Source: an uncultured Clostridia bacterium
Lineage (GTDB): Bacteria; Bacillota; Clostridia; Christensenellales; UBA1242
Length of the DNA: 64,000 nucleotides
Reading direction: 5' to 3'
Assembly (NCBI GenBank): GCA_930971385.1
Contig: CAKNGB010000002.1
Location: 1-64,000 of the forward strand
A program made the translations under genes and the position numbers. Below, in pieces: positions 9,893-20,062 of this stretch; position 1 is the first letter of the stretch; every line of letters starts with the position of its first letter. The notes beneath the pieces were generated by a model. The model was not told the DNA's origin and made no database searches. It saw only the letters and a program-made list of their open reading frames with translations.

Positions 9893-9920
9893 CCTCCGTA
9901 ATTGTTTTTTTATACGAAGG
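9893..9920 (-). promoter_or_regulatory. Candidate RBS-sequestering hairpin in ABC exporter leader
   Basis: On the minus strand CCTTCG (9920-9915) is complementary, with one U-G, to CGGAGG (9898-9893), which contains the exporter Shine-Dalgarno. Confidence 0.4.
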
Positions 9921-9973
9921 ATTAAGTTTTGCCTTAGTTATTTAATTGTGTTAGACAAACTTCAACACAAATT

Positions 9974-10045
9974 TTATCTTATATACGCAAAAGAAAAACC
10001 ATTCGTATGATTTAAATTTGTTCTGTAAACTGTTTGATTAAGCAT
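9974..10045 (-). CDS. Putative 23-aa leader peptide upstream of ABC exporter
   Basis: Minus strand AAAAGGAGAACCAAAAAA-ATG ... TAA encodes MLNQTVYRTNLNHTNGFSFAYIR; own RBS, located between a plausible promoter (TTGACA near 10141, TATACT about 18 nt on) and the exporter. Confidence 0.45.
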   Translation of the reverse strand: MLNQTVYRTNLNHTNGFSFAYIR

Positions 10046-10309
10046 TTTTTTGGTTCTCCTTTTGTTAAATTTTTTTGTAGGTTGGAACAAAAACAACCTT
10101 TCGACTTTTTCAGTATATTATAATTCTATTTAGGTTGTCAATAGTTTTTTAAATTTTATTTTAAAATTATTATTTTTTTATGAAATAGGATAAACATTTT
10201 ATATTTTAACATTAGTTAAATATAAAACTAAAACTTCAACAAAAATTTGGTAATATTTTGCTTGCGACAAAAAAATCTAAAAAAATTTTAAAATTTTTGG
10301 CAATATTAG

Positions 10310-10338
10310 TTGACAATTTTACCAAACTTGCATATAAT
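10310..10338 (+). promoter_or_regulatory. Consensus SigA promoter of hrcA operon
   Basis: TTGACA (10310-10315) - 17 nt - TATAAT (10333-10338). Confidence 0.9.
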
Positions 10339-10342
10339 AGTG

Positions 10343-10369
10343 TTAGCACTAAAAAGTCGAGAGTGCTAG
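10343..10369 (+). promoter_or_regulatory. CIRCE element (HrcA operator)
   Basis: TTAGCACTA-N9-GAGTGCTAG, one mismatch per arm from TTAGCACTC-N9-GAGTGCTAA, directly upstream of hrcA. Confidence 0.92.
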
Positions 10370-10395
10370 CAACTAGATAAAATCTGGGAGTTTTT

Positions 10396-11376
10396 ATGGA
10401 ACTTTCTGAAAGAAAAATCAAGATTTTAAATATTGCTGTGGAGGAGTTTATCAAAGATTCCGCGCCAATCACAAGTGGTTCGGTTAAAGATAAAACGGCA
10501 CTGAATGTTTCCACTGCCACTTTAAGAAACGAACTTAATGCACTTGAGGCGATGGGGTTTTTGAAGCAACTTCACACTTCTGGCGGGCGTGTTCCAACAG
10601 CGCAAGGCTATCGCTTTTATGTGGAAAATCTTTTGAAAGATGTTAAAGCCACAAACAAGGAACTGGAAGAAATTAAAAGTGTGATTGAAAACAGAACTCA
10701 AAGTTTGTCGGAGATGATTGGAAAGATTGCAAAGCTAATTTCTAAGGCCACAAACTATCCAACTGTTGTTATGATGAATGGTATTGAAAATTTGGTGCTT
10801 TCTGAATTCAAAATCATTCCGCTTTTAGATGAAAAATGTATGGTTTTAATCGGCACAAACTATGGCTACATCTCAAACACGATGGACTTTTCTGCAACCA
10901 TGGAAAATTGTCAAGACGCGTCAAACTATCTCACCAAATATTTTAAGGGCGAAACAATGGGCTTTTTGCTTGCTAATATTGACGAATACATGAAAGGCAT
11001 GAGTGGCGAGATTGAGGCTTTTCAAGAAGTGGTCAACAACATCATCAAGGGCTTAACCAAAATGAATAGGCAAAAACTTTTGAATGCTGAGGGTGCTATG
11101 GACCTTGTGGAACGTGAGGAAGATTTCATTGAAACCAAAAAAATCATGAAACTACTTCGCGATGAAGATGAGCTTATTGAAGTTTTGGATAAGACTGACG
11201 ACAAGATTTCTGCCGATGTTGGAGAAAAAGGCGTTTCGGTTGTGAAAGCACCAATCTTGGTGGGAGGAAACAAACTTGCTTCGATTGGAGTTATTGGTCC
11301 GCAGAAAATGGATTATTCTGGAATTGCATCCGCTTTGAAAGTTGTTATTGATGAACTTAATAAGCGAAATGAATAA
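10396..11376 (+). CDS. hrcA: Heat-inducible transcription repressor HrcA
   Basis: MELSERKIKILNIAVEEFIKDSAPITSGSV ... STATLRNELNALEAMGFLKQLHTSGGRVPTAQGYRFYV. Confidence 0.95.
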   Translation: MELSERKIKILNIAVEEFIKDSAPITSGSVKDKTALNVSTATLRNELNALEAMGFLKQLHTSGGRVPTAQGYRFYVENLLKDVKATNKELEEIKSVIENRTQSLSEMIGKIAKLISKATNYPTVVMMNGIENLVLSEFKIIPLLDEKCMVLIGTNYGYISNTMDFSATMENCQDASNYLTKYFKGETMGFLLANIDEYMKGMSGEIEAFQEVVNNIIKGLTKMNRQKLLNAEGAMDLVEREEDFIETKKIMKLLRDEDELIEVLDKTDDKISADVGEKGVSVVKAPILVGGNKLASIGVIGPQKMDYSGIASALKVVIDELNKRNE

Positions 11377-11384
11377 GGAGGACA

Positions 11385-11969
11385 ATGTTGGAAAAGAAGA
11401 AAAAAGAAGAAAAAGTGCAAGAAGAAACAAGTTGCGAATGTGAAAACAAAGAACCTTGCAACTGCGACGAACACTGCGAATGTGAAAATTGTAACTGCGA
11501 GGAAAGTTATTGCGAAAAAGAGTGCAATTGTAAAGAAGACGAGGTTAAAGCACAGGAATACTTGCAACTTGCACAGCGAATTCAAGCAGAGTTTGAAAAC
11601 TATCGTAGGCGCATGGCGGACGAACTTGTGCTTAAAAAGCAAGAGGGAATTGTCAGTGTTATCAATGTGTTTTTGCCATGTCTTGACACCTTTAAAGAGG
11701 CAAAAAAAAGCATAACCGATGAAAAGGTTTTAGAGGGCGTGAACATGATTGAACAAAAAATCTACTCTGCTTTAGACACTTTGAAAGTGGAAAAAATTGA
11801 AACCATAGGGAAGAAATTTGACCCAAACTTGCATGATGTTATTGCAGTTATGCATGACGACAAACAAGACGAAGATATCATCTTGGACGAATACCAAGCA
11901 GGATATACGTATAACGGTAAAGTTATAAGATACTCAAAAGTTATTGTGAATAAAAGGGAGGTTAAATAA
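11385..11969 (+). CDS. grpE: Nucleotide exchange factor GrpE with Cys-rich N-terminal extension
   Basis: GrpE core ([13 protein letters not shown] ... [15 protein letters not shown] ... [17 protein letters not shown]); 11 Cys in residues 17-49. Confidence 0.93.
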   Translation: MLEKKKKEEKVQEETSCECENKEPCNCDEHCECENCNCEESYCEKECNCKEDEVKAQEYLQLAQRIQAEFENYRRRMADELVLKKQEGIVSVINVFLPCLDTFKEAKKSITDEKVLEGVNMIEQKIYSALDTLKVEKIETIGKKFDPNLHDVIAVMHDDKQDEDIILDEYQAGYTYNGKVIRYSKVIVNKREVK

Positions 11970-11971
11970 TT

Positions 11972-13810
11972 ATGAGTAAAATTATCGGTATTGACTTAGG
12001 AACAACAAATTCTTGCGTTGCGGTTATGGAAGGCGGAAAACCAACCGTTATCCCAAACGCTGAGGGCGACAGAACAACACCATCTGTTGTTGCCTACACA
12101 AAGGACGGAGAAAGACTTGTTGGTAAGGTGGCAAAACGTCAAGCAATTGTTAACCACGAAAACACAGTTATCTCCATTAAAAGAGAGATGGGCACAAACT
12201 ATAAGGCAAAATTAAACGGAAAGGAATATTCTCCACAAGAGATTTCTGCCATGATTTTGTCGAAACTTAAACAGGATGCTGAAAGTTATTTAGGAGAAAA
12301 AGTGACACAAGCGGTTATCACAGTTCCTGCATACTTCAACGACAGCCAACGCCAAGCAACAAAGGATGCTGGCAGAATTGCAGGGCTTGATGTTTTAAGA
12401 ATTATCAACGAACCAACTGCCGCTGCACTTGCTTATGGCCTTGACAAAGGAGAAAACAAGAATCAAAAGATTTTGGTTTATGACCTTGGTGGCGGAACGT
12501 TCGATGTTTCCATTTTGGAAATTGGCGACAATGTGTTTGAAGTTTTATCCACAAACGGCAACACTCGTCTTGGTGGCGATGACTTTGATAACAGAATTAT
12601 TGATTTCTTAGTGGAAGAATTTAAATCTCAAAATGCTGGCATGGATTTATCGAAAGATAAACTTGCTCTTCAAAGATTGAAAGAAGCTGCAGAAAAAGCA
12701 AAAATTGACCTTTCTGCAACTCCAAAAACAACCATTTCTTTGCCATTTATTACAGCTGACGCAAATGGCCCTAAACACTTGGAAGTGGAACTTACAAGGG
12801 CTAAGTTTGATATGCTAACAGAGGACCTTGTTAAAGAAACCACAGACTGCGTGGAAAAAGCACTTAAAGACGCAAATCTCACAAAAGACCAAATCGACAA
12901 GGTTATCTTGGTTGGTGGTTCAACAAGAATTCCAGCTGTTCAAGATGCAGTTAAAAACTTCACTGGAAAAGAACCATACAAGGGCATTAACCCAGATGAA
13001 TGTGTGGCTATCGGTGCTGCCATTCAAGCGGGCGTGCTTGCTGGAGATGTGAAAGATGTTCTTCTTCTTGATGTCACACCACTTTCACTTGGCATTGAAA
13101 CCTTGGGCGGAGTGTTCACAAAACTTATTGAAAGAAACACCACAATCCCAACAAGAAAGAGCCAAATCTTCTCAACCGCTGTGGACAATCAACCAGGCGT
13201 TGACATCCATGTTCTTCAAGGCGAAAGAGAATTTGCAGCACAAAACAAAACTCTTGGAAGATTTCAATTAACCGACATTCCACCAGCACCAAGAGGCGTT
13301 CCACAAATTGAAGTGACATTCGATATTGATGCCAACGGAATTGTTAAAGTTTCGGCTAAGGACCTTGGAACAAACAAGGAACAAAACATCACAATCACTG
13401 CTTCCACAAACCTCAAAGAAGAGGATATTCAAAAGGCTATCAAAGAGGCTGAGGAACACGCTGAGGAAGACAGAAAACACAAGGAACTTGTGGAAACCAA
13501 GAACCAAGCCGACAACCTTGTTTACGGGCTTGAAAAACTCATTAAAGACAATGGCGACAAACTTAACGAAGAAGATAAAACAAAACTTCAAGAGGCAATC
13601 GACAAGGCTAAGAAAGAGTTTGAAAGCGAGGATATTGAGGTTGTTAAGAAAGCGATTGACGAACTCACAACTGCATCAAATGGCATAGTTTCAAAGATGT
13701 ATCAATCGGCAAATCCAAACGGCGCAACTGACGCTGGCAATGCTGGAAACGACACAAACAACAATAACAACAATAATAACGGCGAAGACCCAGTTGTTGA
13801 TGTTGACTAA
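11972..13810 (+). CDS. dnaK: Chaperone DnaK
   Basis: [19 protein letters not shown] ... full Hsp70; Asn-rich C-terminal tail. Confidence 0.98.
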   Translation: MSKIIGIDLGTTNSCVAVMEGGKPTVIPNAEGDRTTPSVVAYTKDGERLVGKVAKRQAIVNHENTVISIKREMGTNYKAKLNGKEYSPQEISAMILSKLKQDAESYLGEKVTQAVITVPAYFNDSQRQATKDAGRIAGLDVLRIINEPTAAALAYGLDKGENKNQKILVYDLGGGTFDVSILEIGDNVFEVLSTNGNTRLGGDDFDNRIIDFLVEEFKSQNAGMDLSKDKLALQRLKEAAEKAKIDLSATPKTTISLPFITADANGPKHLEVELTRAKFDMLTEDLVKETTDCVEKALKDANLTKDQIDKVILVGGSTRIPAVQDAVKNFTGKEPYKGINPDECVAIGAAIQAGVLAGDVKDVLLLDVTPLSLGIETLGGVFTKLIERNTTIPTRKSQIFSTAVDNQPGVDIHVLQGEREFAAQNKTLGRFQLTDIPPAPRGVPQIEVTFDIDANGIVKVSAKDLGTNKEQNITITASTNLKEEDIQKAIKEAEEHAEEDRKHKELVETKNQADNLVYGLEKLIKDNGDKLNEEDKTKLQEAIDKAKKEFESEDIEVVKKAIDELTTASNGIVSKMYQSANPNGATDAGNAGNDTNNNNNNNNGEDPVVDVD

Positions 13811-13885
13811 TCAAAATGCTTTTCTAATTGCAATGTTTTTTGTTAAGAATTTAATATTTCAACAAACTTTCATTAAAGGAGCAAT

Positions 13886-14251
13886 ATGAACTCGGAAGAA
13901 TATTTAGGAAAAACTATTAAAGTGGTTATTGACAGGAAAATGGGTTCAAAACATCCAAAACACGGTTTTGTGTATCCAATTAATTATGGATATATTCCAA
14001 ACACAATTTCAGGTGATGGAGAGGAATTGGATGCGTATGTTCTTGGCGAGTTCACTCCACTTGAAAGTTTTACTGGAATTGTGAAAGCAATAATCCACAG
14101 AACAAATGACAACGACGATAAACTTGTTGTTATGCGTGAAGATAAAAACTACACTGATGAGCAAATTAAGGCTCTTACGGAATTTCAAGAACGATTTTTT
14201 AAAAGTGAAATTATAAGACAAAATTCTCATGGTTGTGAAAAAGTAAAATAA
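13886..14251 (+). CDS. Short inorganic pyrophosphatase-family protein
   Basis: HGFVYPINYGYIPNTISGDGEELDAYVLG resembles the PPase signature; 121 aa, shorter than the ppa at 7402. Confidence 0.75.
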   Translation: MNSEEYLGKTIKVVIDRKMGSKHPKHGFVYPINYGYIPNTISGDGEELDAYVLGEFTPLESFTGIVKAIIHRTNDNDDKLVVMREDKNYTDEQIKALTEFQERFFKSEIIRQNSHGCEKVK

Positions 14252-14275
14252 TTAAAACTAATGTGAGGAGTTTTT

Positions 14276-15304
14276 ATGAGTGGCAAAATTTTTGTGGAAG
14301 TTAAGAAGCAAACGGAACTTATGGGCGTTTGTTTAAGGCTTTCTGACTACAAAAATAGGTATCCATTTTTAGCTAAAGATTTAAAGAATTATCCTTATCT
14401 TGACGAGGTTAATGAATACTTCATAAAGTTTTCTTCTCATAAGGCAATTCAAACATTAAATGAAATTATTAAATTAGGCTTTTCCTATGATGCCCCTTAC
14501 GCAATTATTCTTTATGTGGATGATGATTGGAATTTTCACGGACAAAATTATTATCCTTTTGTTGACAGATTGAAAAAATCTCCATTAGTTTTAAAATTTA
14601 TGGAAGAATTAAAAGATTTTGTTAAAGAAACCAAGTTTGAGGAATTTTTTGCAAAGCATAAAAATTATTACGAAGAAGAAATCAAGAACTTTAATGAAAG
14701 TATGCCACTTGATGATATTCTTCCATATATGAGAAAATTTTTCCATAAAGATTTTGATGAAAACGAATTTCATGTGGTTTTGGCACTTCTTTCAACAGGT
14801 GGAGGGTATGGTCGCAATGATTTTACTTTAAAAAATTTTTATTGCGTAGAAAGCAAAAGGCAAAAAAATGGTGGTGAGGCAAACAAAAAGTGGGGAATTA
14901 ACACTGCTACAGGGCGTTCGCATTACTTACATGAATTTTGTCATCCCATTGTCAATCCTGAGTCTGATAAAAATTTAGATAAAGTTGAAAAGCCTGATAT
15001 GCCAAAAGAAGAATACGAAAGACTGTGTGCAAGTGCTTATCCAAGTTTTTATAGCATCGTGAATGAGTATATCATAAGAGGAATTCAACTTTGCTATATT
15101 CAAGATTGTAAAGAGGATGTTCAAGATTTTCTTGCATTAAACGAAAGACTTGGTTTTAATAAAAAAGTTTTAATGGACTTAGCAAAAAGATTAAACAAAT
15201 TTAAAAATTCAAACCTAAAGTTTGAAGATGAATATGTGGATATTGCAAACACGATTGCAAAATCTTATAATGAAATGAATAAAGGGAAAAATTATGGCGA
15301 ATAA
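14276..15304 (+). CDS. Conserved hypothetical protein with HExxH motif (putative zinc peptidase-like, DUF4932-type)
   Basis: [17 protein letters not shown] contains HExxH (HEFCH); family assignment from memory. Confidence 0.5.
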   Translation: MSGKIFVEVKKQTELMGVCLRLSDYKNRYPFLAKDLKNYPYLDEVNEYFIKFSSHKAIQTLNEIIKLGFSYDAPYAIILYVDDDWNFHGQNYYPFVDRLKKSPLVLKFMEELKDFVKETKFEEFFAKHKNYYEEEIKNFNESMPLDDILPYMRKFFHKDFDENEFHVVLALLSTGGGYGRNDFTLKNFYCVESKRQKNGGEANKKWGINTATGRSHYLHEFCHPIVNPESDKNLDKVEKPDMPKEEYERLCASAYPSFYSIVNEYIIRGIQLCYIQDCKEDVQDFLALNERLGFNKKVLMDLAKRLNKFKNSNLKFEDEYVDIANTIAKSYNEMNKGKNYGE

Positions 15305-16427
15305 GGATTATTATCAAGTTTTAGGAGTGGATAAGAATGCGAGTGCGGATGAAATTAAGTCAGCATATCGTAGGCTCGCCAAAAAATATCACCCTGACCT
15401 TAATAAAGCCCCAGAAGCCGCTGAGAAGTTCAAGGAAATCAATGAGGCGTATGAAGTTTTAGGCGACGATAAAAAGCGCGCTAACTACGACCAATTTGGC
15501 TCTGCTGACGGACCACAATTCTCAAATGCTGGTGGCGGAGGTTTCTCTGATTTCTTCGGCGGTGGCTTTGGAGGCGGTTTCGGCGGAGGATTTTCCGATA
15601 TTTTCTCTGACATTTTTTCCGCTTTTGGAGGAGAAAGGCGTTCGCGCGTGTCGGAGAGAGGAGAGGATATTAATCTTGCTATGAAACTTAGTTTTGAAGA
15701 AGCCATATTTGGCGTGAATAAAACAATCACTGTTTCCAAAATTCAAACTTGTTCCGATTGCTCTGGAACAGGGGCAAAAAACGGAACAGCATTTTCCACT
15801 TGCCCTGATTGCCGAGGTGTTGGGCGTGTTAGAATTCAACAAAACACCATGTTCGGCACAACGATTAGGGAGGCAAATTGCCCTAAGTGCGGTGGAACTG
15901 GAAAGATTATTAAGGATAAATGTGCAACTTGTGGTGGCAAGGGATACAAGCGTGTGCAGAGTCAAATCACAGTTAAAATTCCAGCGGGTATTGACGACGG
16001 TCAAACTGTTCGTATGCGTGGCGAGGGTAATGCTCCACTTGGCAAAGGCATTAACGGCGATTTGAACATAAGAATCAGCGTTGCACCGCACAAACTGTTT
16101 AAGCGTGACGGCATGAACCTGTCTTATGACCTCTATGTGCCATTCACAACCCTTCTTCTTGGTGGAAAAGTGGATGTTGCTCTTCCAAAAGGCAAATTCG
16201 CGCTTGACATTAAGGAAAGAACGCCAAGTGGCACAATTATGCGCATCAAAGGAAAGGGTGTTAAGGCACTTAATAAGGAAAGTTACGGCGACCTTCTCAT
16301 CACACTGAAAAGCGAACCACCAAAATCGCTTACGGCGTCGCAGAAGGAAATGTTGCAAAAACTTTCCAACTCCTTTTCGGAAAGCGATTTTCCAAAATAC
16401 AAAGATTTCAAAAAGAGCAATTTATAA
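15294..16427 (+). CDS. dnaJ: Chaperone DnaJ
   Basis: J-domain with HPD, G/F region, four CxxCxGxG-type zinc motifs. Confidence 0.97.
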   Translation: MANKDYYQVLGVDKNASADEIKSAYRRLAKKYHPDLNKAPEAAEKFKEINEAYEVLGDDKKRANYDQFGSADGPQFSNAGGGGFSDFFGGGFGGGFGGGFSDIFSDIFSAFGGERRSRVSERGEDINLAMKLSFEEAIFGVNKTITVSKIQTCSDCSGTGAKNGTAFSTCPDCRGVGRVRIQQNTMFGTTIREANCPKCGGTGKIIKDKCATCGGKGYKRVQSQITVKIPAGIDDGQTVRMRGEGNAPLGKGINGDLNIRISVAPHKLFKRDGMNLSYDLYVPFTTLLLGGKVDVALPKGKFALDIKERTPSGTIMRIKGKGVKALNKESYGDLLITLKSEPPKSLTASQKEMLQKLSNSFSESDFPKYKDFKKSNL

Positions 16428-16446
16428 CGCTCTTTTTTCTTTTTTC
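16421..16446 (+). terminator. Probable terminator after dnaJ
   Basis: AAGAGC-N10-GCTCTTTTTT. Confidence 0.55.
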
Positions 16447-16503
16447 TTAAAAATTGCTTGAAAAAAAGATAATATTGTTGTAAAATAACATCGAGGAGAA
16501 AAT

Positions 16504-17208
16504 ATGAGAAGATTTTTTGGTGAAAAAAATGGCGATAAAATTGTGATTAAAGGGGATGAGTATAACCATTTGAAAAATGTTTTGCGTCTTAAAGTGGGCG
16601 CAGAGGTTTTGGTTAGCGTCAACACCCCTGTGGAATATGTTTGCGAAATTGTTTCGCTTGGCAAAAACGGCGCAACTTGCAAGATAAATGGCGAGCATGA
16701 ATGTGTGGGAAATCCGAATAAGGACATCACTCTTTTTCAGGCTATCACAAAAGGGCCAAAATTTGAGTTCATCGTGCAGAAAGCAACCGAAATTGGAATT
16801 ACAAGGGTTATTCCTTTTGTCAGCGACTTTGTGATTGCAAAAGTTAGCGAGCATAAAAAGGATAGGCTGGATGGCATCATTGAAAACGCTTGCAAGCAAT
16901 GCGAAAGAACAATTAAAACCATTGTGGAAGATGTGGAAACGGTTGACAGCATAATCGAAAAATTTAAGGACTACGACATTGTGCTTTTCGCCAATGAACG
17001 CACTGATGTTGGTAAGGAAATCACTAAACTTACGAAATACAAAAAGATTGGCATCATCGTTGGCTCTGAGGGCGGTTTTTCGCAGAGAGAAAAAGAGAGA
17101 TTTATTGATGCTGGCACAGTTTCCGTGTCACTTGGCAGAAGAATTTTGCGTTGCGAAACGGCATCTGTTGCCATGATGAGCATGGTGTCGATTATGAGTG
17201 GAAACTAA
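16504..17208 (+). CDS. rsmE: 16S rRNA (uracil1498-N3)-methyltransferase
   Basis: KATEIGITRVIPFVSDF ... IGIIVGSEGGFSQREKERF ... LGRRILRCETASVAMMSMV. Confidence 0.92.
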   Translation: MRRFFGEKNGDKIVIKGDEYNHLKNVLRLKVGAEVLVSVNTPVEYVCEIVSLGKNGATCKINGEHECVGNPNKDITLFQAITKGPKFEFIVQKATEIGITRVIPFVSDFVIAKVSEHKKDRLDGIIENACKQCERTIKTIVEDVETVDSIIEKFKDYDIVLFANERTDVGKEITKLTKYKKIGIIVGSEGGFSQREKERFIDAGTVSVSLGRRILRCETASVAMMSMVSIMSGN

Positions 17209-17209
17209 G

Positions 17210-18445
17210 ATGAAAATTGCGGTTATAACACTTGGTTGCAAAGTTAATAAATATGAGAGCGATGCTCTCATTTTTACTCTGCGTAATTCTGGCAACGAGG
17301 CGACGGATAAGTTGGAGTTTGCAGACGCTTACATAATCAACACCTGCGCTGTCACAAACGAGGCGGAAAAAAAGAGCAGACAGATGATTGAGCGTTGCAG
17401 AAAATTTAATAAAAATGCCAAAATTTTTGTGATTGGTTGTGCAAGTCAAAACAGACCCGCTCAGTTTCAAGATAAGGGCGTCACATATCTTCAAGGCGTG
17501 GCAAACAAAATGGAAATCTTAAACCACTTAAACGAAACTGGAAATGAACTTTATCCACTTCCAGAAAATTATGAAAACAATATGTTTTCTGCACAAACCT
17601 TGTCACGAGCGTTCATAAAGGTGCAAGACGGATGCAACAATTTTTGCACATATTGCATAATTCCATATCTTCGCGGAAGAAGCCGTTCAAGAGATATGCA
17701 AAGCGTGGTGGAGGAAGTGGGGAAACTTCCAAACAGCGTGAAAGAGGTTGTGCTTGTTGGCATTGATGTTTCAAGTTATGAGCAGAATGGCAAAAAGGCG
17801 CTTATAGACCTACTTGAAAAGTTAGATAAGTTTAATTTGCGTTTGAGGCTTTCTTCCATGGAAGATAATTTGGTGGATGAAGATTTTGTTTTACGCTTAA
17901 GCAAACTCAAAAACTTTTGCCCGCATTTTCATTTATCACTTCAAAGTGGAAGCGATGAAGTTTTGAAAAAGATGAACAGAAAATACACCACAGCGCAGTT
18001 TTTAAATTCCGTGAACCTAATTAGAAAATACTTTCCACTTGCTGGCATCACAACCGATGTTATTGTGGGCTTTCCAACTGAAACAGAGGAGAATTTTTTG
18101 GAAACGGTGGAGTTTGTGAAGAAAGTTGAGTTTTCCAATCTTCACATCTTCCCTTACTCTAAGCGTGACGGCACGGTGGCGTCGAAACTTTATAAGGACC
18201 TTCCAAAACAAGTTAAAATGGCAAGGTGGAAGAGGTTAGAAGAGGTGGCAGAAAAGTTGAAAGCCGATTTCATTCAAAAAAACACAACTTTTGAAGTTTT
18301 GATTGAGGAAGAAGAGGACGGCTATTTTGTTGGATACAGCAAAAACTACATAAGGTGCTATTTCAAAGGCAATCTCCGCGCTGGCGACATTGTGAAAGGA
18401 AAACTTAAACAACCATTTAAAAACGGCGCTTTGTGTGAAATTTAA
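17210..18445 (+). CDS. mtaB: tRNA t6A37 methylthiotransferase MtaB
   Basis: TLGCKVNKYESDA, radical SAM CxxxCxxC (CNNFCTYCIIP), TRAM-like C-terminus. Confidence 0.92.
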   Translation: MKIAVITLGCKVNKYESDALIFTLRNSGNEATDKLEFADAYIINTCAVTNEAEKKSRQMIERCRKFNKNAKIFVIGCASQNRPAQFQDKGVTYLQGVANKMEILNHLNETGNELYPLPENYENNMFSAQTLSRAFIKVQDGCNNFCTYCIIPYLRGRSRSRDMQSVVEEVGKLPNSVKEVVLVGIDVSSYEQNGKKALIDLLEKLDKFNLRLRLSSMEDNLVDEDFVLRLSKLKNFCPHFHLSLQSGSDEVLKKMNRKYTTAQFLNSVNLIRKYFPLAGITTDVIVGFPTETEENFLETVEFVKKVEFSNLHIFPYSKRDGTVASKLYKDLPKQVKMARWKRLEEVAEKLKADFIQKNTTFEVLIEEEEDGYFVGYSKNYIRCYFKGNLRAGDIVKGKLKQPFKNGALCEI

Positions 18446-18508
18446 GAAAAACACTTGACAAACGTGTTAAAAATGCTTATAATATCATAAGTATACTGAA
18501 AATGAAAG

Positions 18509-18703
18509 GTGGTGAGAAAGTTGACAACAGTCAAGGTTGGCGAGAACGAGTCTCTTGAAAGCGCGCTTAAAAGATTTAAAAGAAAATGCCAAAAAGACGG
18601 CATTATTGGCGATATAAGAAAGAAAGAAGCATATGAAAAGCCAAGCGTTAAAAGAAAGAAAAAAAGCGAAGCAGCAAGAAAGAGAGCAAGAAAAAGAGGA
18701 TAA
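18509..18703 (+). CDS. rpsU: 30S ribosomal protein S21
   Basis: [56 protein letters not shown]; true start may be TTG 18521. Confidence 0.93.
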   Translation: MVRKLTTVKVGENESLESALKRFKRKCQKDGIIGDIRKKEAYEKPSVKRKKKSEAARKRARKRG

Positions 18704-18705
18704 AA

Positions 18706-18734
18706 AATCGGACAAACAAGTCCGATTTTTTTAA
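18706..18734 (+). terminator. Rho-independent terminator
   Basis: AAATCGGAC-AAACAA-GTCCGATTTTTTT. Confidence 0.8.
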
Positions 18735-18758
18735 TCAAATTTGATAAAACGCCTATCT

Positions 18759-19001
18759 TCACCGAAGAAACGACCTAACAAATTTTAGAACGAAAGACAC
18801 CAGTAGTTTTTCATCCCAAAATTTTTGAGAATCAATTTCCAAAAGCAAATTTGTGAAAATTAAATTTTGCTCAGGTGTTAAAGATTCTCGCAATTGTTTT
18901 GCAAGTTTGAAATCATTAAAAGACACTATCTTTTTTTCGGCTTCAAGCTCTTTTTTAAATTCGTTATAAATAACTTCTTCCATATCAACTCTAAATACCA
19001 T
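18759..19001 (-). CDS. Small hypothetical protein
   Basis: 80 aa ORF with upstream ggagag; divergent from an XRE regulator. Confidence 0.5.
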   Translation of the reverse strand: MVFRVDMEEVIYNEFKKELEAEKKIVSFNDFKLAKQLRESLTPEQNLIFTNLLLEIDSQKFWDEKLLVSFVLKFVRSFLR

Positions 19002-19164
19002 TTTTTCTCTCCTTTATATTTTGTATAGTAATATTATAAATAATAAATAATATAAAGTCAAGTAAAATAGAGTATATTTCAATCTAAATAGAATAATTTT
19101 AATTTTTTAATAAATTATAATAATTCTATGAAAATTGAGTAAAATTCAATAGAGGTTGAGATAT

Positions 19165-19476
19165 ATGGTAGACATAGTGAGAAAATTGGAAAATATAAGA
19201 GCAAATCGTGGTTTGTCAGTCTATAAAGTGACGCAACTTGCCGAAATTTCTCAACAAACATATTATTCTTGGATAAAAGACAATGTTATGCCGTCAATGA
19301 CTTCGCTTAAAAAGGTTTGCAATGTGTTGGGAGTGGAAATTACTGATATTTTGACAGATGATAGTGATAGTTTAGAATTTGAAACACTTAAATCAAAATG
19401 GAACATGATGACTCTTAGTCAAAAACAATCAATTATGTCGATTATTGACAATTATATAAATAATAATTTTAAATAA
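19165..19476 (+). CDS. XRE-family HTH transcriptional regulator
   Basis: KLENIRANRGLSVYKVTQLAEISQQTYYSWIKDNVMPSMTSLKKVCNVLGVEITDIL. Confidence 0.85.
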   Translation: MVDIVRKLENIRANRGLSVYKVTQLAEISQQTYYSWIKDNVMPSMTSLKKVCNVLGVEITDILTDDSDSLEFETLKSKWNMMTLSQKQSIMSIIDNYINNNFK

Positions 19477-19500
19477 AAATCCGACACTGCGGATTTTTTT
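19477..19500. terminator. Terminator between convergent genes
   Basis: AAATCCG-ACACTG-CGGATTTTTTT. Confidence 0.65.
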
Positions 19501-19945
19501 ATAGGTCCTCATATTTTGTTAGTTTAACTCCTGCCTCAGCGCATATTTGGCGAGAAAATTCGTCTGGATAGCCCTCTTTATAGATAACCTCTTTGATACC
19601 TGCATTGATTATCATTTTTGCACAAACAACGCAAGGTTGGTGGGTGCAATATAGAACACATCCATTCAAACTGACACCTTCTTTTGCTGCTTGAATTATG
19701 GCATTTTGTTCGGCATGGGCGGCGTAGCAAATTTCAGCATGAGTGCCAGACGGAATTTGCTTAACATTTCGCATACATTCTCCGCGCTCCACACAGGTTT
19801 TCACTCCTGCGGGCGCGCCATTATAACCAGTTGTCATGATGCGCTTATCTTTCACAATCACGGCGCCAACTTTTCGCCTTAAACAACTTGACCATGTGGC
19901 AATATGTTCGGTAAGTTCCATAAATCTCTTGTTCCACTTATCCAT
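19499..19945 (-). CDS. Deoxycytidylate (dCMP) deaminase family protein
   Basis: HAEICYAAHAEQNAI and CTHQPCVVCAKMIINAGI zinc motifs. Confidence 0.9.
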   Translation of the reverse strand: MDKWNKRFMELTEHIATWSSCLRRKVGAVIVKDKRIMTTGYNGAPAGVKTCVERGECMRNVKQIPSGTHAEICYAAHAEQNAIIQAAKEGVSLNGCVLYCTHQPCVVCAKMIINAGIKEVIYKEGYPDEFSRQICAEAGVKLTKYEDL

Positions 19946-20062
19946 TTTTTTCCTCCTAAACTAAGTATATTAACGAAGTATAAATCTTTTCACGAAATTT
20001 GTCAAATTTCTTTGACAAAAATGTGTGGTTATGGTAAGATTTTCTGGTTAAAAGGAGAAAGT

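Noticed and set aside
9899-9920. First read as a terminator-type attenuator (ATACGAA..TTCGTAT plus a homopolymer)
   Set aside because: On the transcribed strand the run is A, not U, so it cannot be an intrinsic terminator; reinterpreted as RBS sequestration.
15522-16358. 278-aa antisense ORF opposite dnaJ
   Set aside because: Shadow ORF of a clear dnaJ reading frame.
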